From: Streptomyces canus 299MFChir4.1
GTDB lineage: Bacteria > Actinomycetota > Actinomycetes > Streptomycetales > Streptomycetaceae
DNA: 64,000 nt
Direction of reading: 5' to 3'
Assembly: GCF_000383615.1 (NCBI RefSeq)
Contig: NZ_KB911605.1
Location: 1-64,000, forward strand
Made by a program: the position numbers and the translations under genes. Under the pieces are notes generated by a model. That model was not told the DNA's origin and ran no database searches. It was given only the letters and a program-made list of their open reading frames with translations. Shown here piece after piece: positions 62,801 through 64,000 of the stretch; position 1 is the first letter of the stretch, and every line of letters starts with the position of its first letter.

Positions 62801-64000
62801 AGCCGGACTTCGAGGACGCGGCGCACGGGTGGCTGGACGAGGTCGTGACGGCACTGGCCGACACCCCGGAGCCCTCCGGCACGGGCGGCTCGGCCCCCGT
62901 CGTGGCCGGCCCGACCTCGGCCCCTCGGGCCCCGCTCCCGTCGACCGTGGTGCGGCCGGTCCCCTCCGCTCTCCAGCAGGCCGCTTCGGCCCTCCCGGTC
63001 ACTCCGCCCCGCTCGAAGAAACCCGCCCCCGTCCTCGCCCGTCTCACCGGCAACCGCCTCCTGAGCCTGCCCGGCGCCGGCAAGGAGGTCCGCAGGTTCA
63101 CCTTCGACACCCGGGACGCGGATCGCCCGCTGCTCTACGAGGCGGGCGACGCCCTCGGCATCCGTCCGCTCAACTCGGCCGACCTGGTCGAGGAGTGGCT
63201 CGCGGTCACCGGCCTGGACGCCGGCGCCGCCGTGGACGTCAACGGCGTGGGCGAGGTCGCGCTCGGCGAGGCGTTCCGGCGCCACCTCGACATCACCAGG
63301 ATCACCCCTGGACTGCTCCGGTTCGTCGCCGAACGCACCCGGGACCCAAGGGAGTTGAAGAAGCTCCTGCGTCCGGACAACAAGGACGAGCTCGCCAAGT
63401 GGGGCTGGGGCAGGCAGGCCGTGGACGTGATCACGGAGTACGCCGTGGAGGCCGGCCCACAGGAGTGGGCGCAGCTCCTCGGACGCCTCCAGCCGCGCCT
63501 GTACTCCATCTCGTCCAGCCCGCTGACCGACCCGCACCTCGTCTCGCTGACCGTGTCCGTGGTGCGCTACGAGAACCTGCACGGCAGGCCCCGCCAGGGC
63601 GTGTGCTCGCCCTTCCTCGCCGACGCCGCCGCGGACACCCCCGTGCCCGTCCACGTCCAGCGCTCCCCGCACTTCCGCCCGCCGGCCGACTCCGCCACGC
63701 CCATGGTCATGGTCGGCCCCGGCACCGGTGTCGCGCCCTTCGTCGGCTTCCTGGAGCAGCGCCGGGCTCTCGGCCAACGGGGCCCGAACTGGCTGTTCTT
63801 CGGCGAACAGCACCGGGCGACCGACTTCTCCTACGAGGACGAGCTGACCGGTTTCCTCGCGGACGGCACCCTCGCCCGACTGGACACCGCCTTCTCCCGC
63901 GACCAGCGCGCCAAGGTCTACGTCCAGGACCGGATGCGTGAACACGGCCCCCTGCTGTGGTCCTGGCTCCAGGAGGGCGCCCACGTCTACGTGTGCGGTG
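59887..64000 (+). CDS. Molybdopterin nitrate reductase fused to a CysJ-like flavoprotein (partial)
   Basis: More than 1370 residues, cut by the window end. An N-terminal 4Fe-4S site CSYCGVGCGLVLD...GKLCTKG opens the molybdopterin oxidoreductase domain (about residues 1-530; ADTETNAYADVVLPGALWTEGEG is typical). A dinucleotide-binding domain follows at about 570-700 (LNTGRLQHQWHT). After a Pro/Thr/Ala-rich linker comes a flavodoxin-like domain (about 845-990; ILWASQTGTAEEFAA, TSTFGDGDAPDNG). An FAD/NADPH reductase domain then begins (RLYSISSSP, MVMVGPGTGVAPFVGFL). It should take electrons from NADPH to molybdenum for assimilatory nitrate reduction in one polypeptide. Among three GTG starts (59881, 59887, 59890), 59887 has the best spacing from AGGAGG. 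Confidence 0.9.
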   Translation, partial: MVRTVCSYCGVGCGLVLDIGMGPDGRRTVLKASGDKEHPANFGKLCTKGATTADLLAAPGRLTTALVRPERGEEPAPEAVGVAITETARRLREIIDEHGPDAVSLYVSGQMSLEAQYLANKLAKGFLRTNQIESNSRLCMASAGTGYKLSLGADGPPGSYQDFEKADLFLVIGSNMADCHPILFLRMMERVKSAGAKVIVVDPRRTATAAKADLFLQIEPGTDLALLNGLLHLLHADGHVDPDFIAAHTEGWEAMPEFLADYPPAAVAGTTGLAEEDIREAARLIGEAGEWMSLWTMGLNQSTHGTWNTNALVNLHLATGALCRPGSGPFSLTGQPNAMGGREMGYMGPGLPGQRSVLVDDERAFMEDLWELPPDTLRADGVGKGTVELFQKMAEGEIKACWIICTNPVASVAGRRTVIEGLEAAEFVVTQDVFADTETNAYADVVLPGALWTEGEGVFVNSERNLTLTPAVADPPGEAMADWRIIAAVAREMGYEKGFSYDGAEEVFEEIKQAWNPKTGWDLRGVTYERLRRTPVQWPAASEDGPDRNPIRYVGEDGTLRFPTASGRAVFHARPHIPPAEMPDDDYPFVLNTGRLQHQWHTLTKTAKVAKLNKLNPGPFVELHPQNASALGVVDGDSVEVASRRGRAVLPAVVTDRVRPGCCFAPFHWNDLFGEHLSVNAVTSDAVDPLSFQPEFKVCAVSLTKVPTPVTVRTPVAAVAAVAPLPAAGPEDAGIAPAASTAASRAVSVFGLDPAPPPVLTAQERQYLVGFLAGIPAGAPGVPVLPPDAPFSPEHALWVNGTLAGMYSRATGTQPSTTQPVTTQPATTWSASTQSLAAPSTATVLRREVVILWASQTGTAEEFAAATAERLTTVGHRTSLVGMDQADLGELPSGADLLLITSTFGDGDAPDNGSGFWETLADPGTPRLEGRRYAVLAFGDSSYDDFCGHGRRLDRRLDELGALRLAPRRDCEPDFEDAAHGWLDEVVTALADTPEPSGTGGSAPVVAGPTSAPRAPLPSTVVRPVPSALQQAASALPVTPPRSKKPAPVLARLTGNRLLSLPGAGKEVRRFTFDTRDADRPLLYEAGDALGIRPLNSADLVEEWLAVTGLDAGAAVDVNGVGEVALGEAFRRHLDITRITPGLLRFVAERTRDPRELKKLLRPDNKDELAKWGWGRQAVDVITEYAVEAGPQEWAQLLGRLQPRLYSISSSPLTDPHLVSLTVSVVRYENLHGRPRQGVCSPFLADAAADTPVPVHVQRSPHFRPPADSATPMVMVGPGTGVAPFVGFLEQRRALGQRGPNWLFFGEQHRATDFSYEDELTGFLADGTLARLDTAFSRDQRAKVYVQDRMREHGPLLWSWLQEGAHVYVCG

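Noticed and set aside
1..64000. CRISPR arrays, tRNA or rRNA genes, replication origin
   Set aside because: No spaced repeat array, cloverleaf with CCA-end context, rRNA sequence or DnaA-box cluster was seen. A covariance-model scan would be needed to exclude tRNAs fully.

Overview
The window is high-GC actinobacterial DNA, most likely a Streptomyces chromosome. GC is strongly biased at third codon positions, GTG starts and ATGA/GTGA stop-start overlaps are common, and housekeeping gene families typical of Streptomyces flank a large accessory island.

Left flank (about 0.3-10 kb). A potassium-themed block: KdpD/KdpE, an OB-fold protein, a DUF3159-type membrane protein, two convergent TrkA-like NAD-binding subunits, an APC-type permease, and a TrmA-family RNA methyltransferase. 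A 1.3 kb stretch of decayed insertion-sequence DNA (10.0-11.2 kb) follows and marks the left edge of the island.

Island (about 11.2-47.7 kb). A biosynthetic gene cluster whose combination of parts I cannot match to a known product. Block A (11.35-16.7 kb) has an ATP-grasp ligase, a PLP decarboxylase and a free ACP, the same trio as BtrJ/BtrK/BtrI of butirosin. An AcpS-type phosphopantetheinyl transferase, a JmjC-type oxygenase and a TauD/SyrP-like protein that has lost its iron ligands follow. Block B (17.4-26.4 kb) has a putative FHA-like/HTH regulator, an EEP-fold hydrolase, a short FAD/NAD protein, CysD and CysN separated by a second ATP-grasp ligase, and on the other strand a hydrolase, a FemAB/GNAT-like transferase and a sulfotransferase. 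Together these suggest dedicated sulfation. Block C (27-37.5 kb) has stand-alone NRPS parts (PCP, condensation protein, adenylation enzyme), a class III aminotransferase, a cupin-like protein, a large flavin-barrel-like protein and an FAD oxidase. Block D (37.6-47.7 kb) has a cupin, a pterin-dependent aromatic amino acid hydroxylase homologue, a Zn dehydrogenase, the 3,5-dihydroxyphenylglycine pathway (aminotransferase, DpgA, DpgB, DpgC), an MFS exporter and a methyltransferase. A quasi-palindromic 20-bp motif recurs upstream of at least six of the transcription units and is probably the operator of a cluster regulator.

Inferred logic: block A makes an ACP-bound amino-acyl unit, block D supplies dihydroxyphenylglycine, the free-standing NRPS parts and ATP-grasp/FemAB-like enzymes join the pieces, and sulfation and methylation tailor the product before export. 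The product is not known to me.

Right flank (48-64 kb). An S53 peptidase, a lipoprotein, a membrane protein, a TetR regulon (TetR, a frameshifted MFS pump and an alpha/beta hydrolase) with four copies of its likely operator, a class I aminotransferase, furA-katG, and the start of a fused molybdopterin nitrate reductase/flavoprotein that runs off the window.
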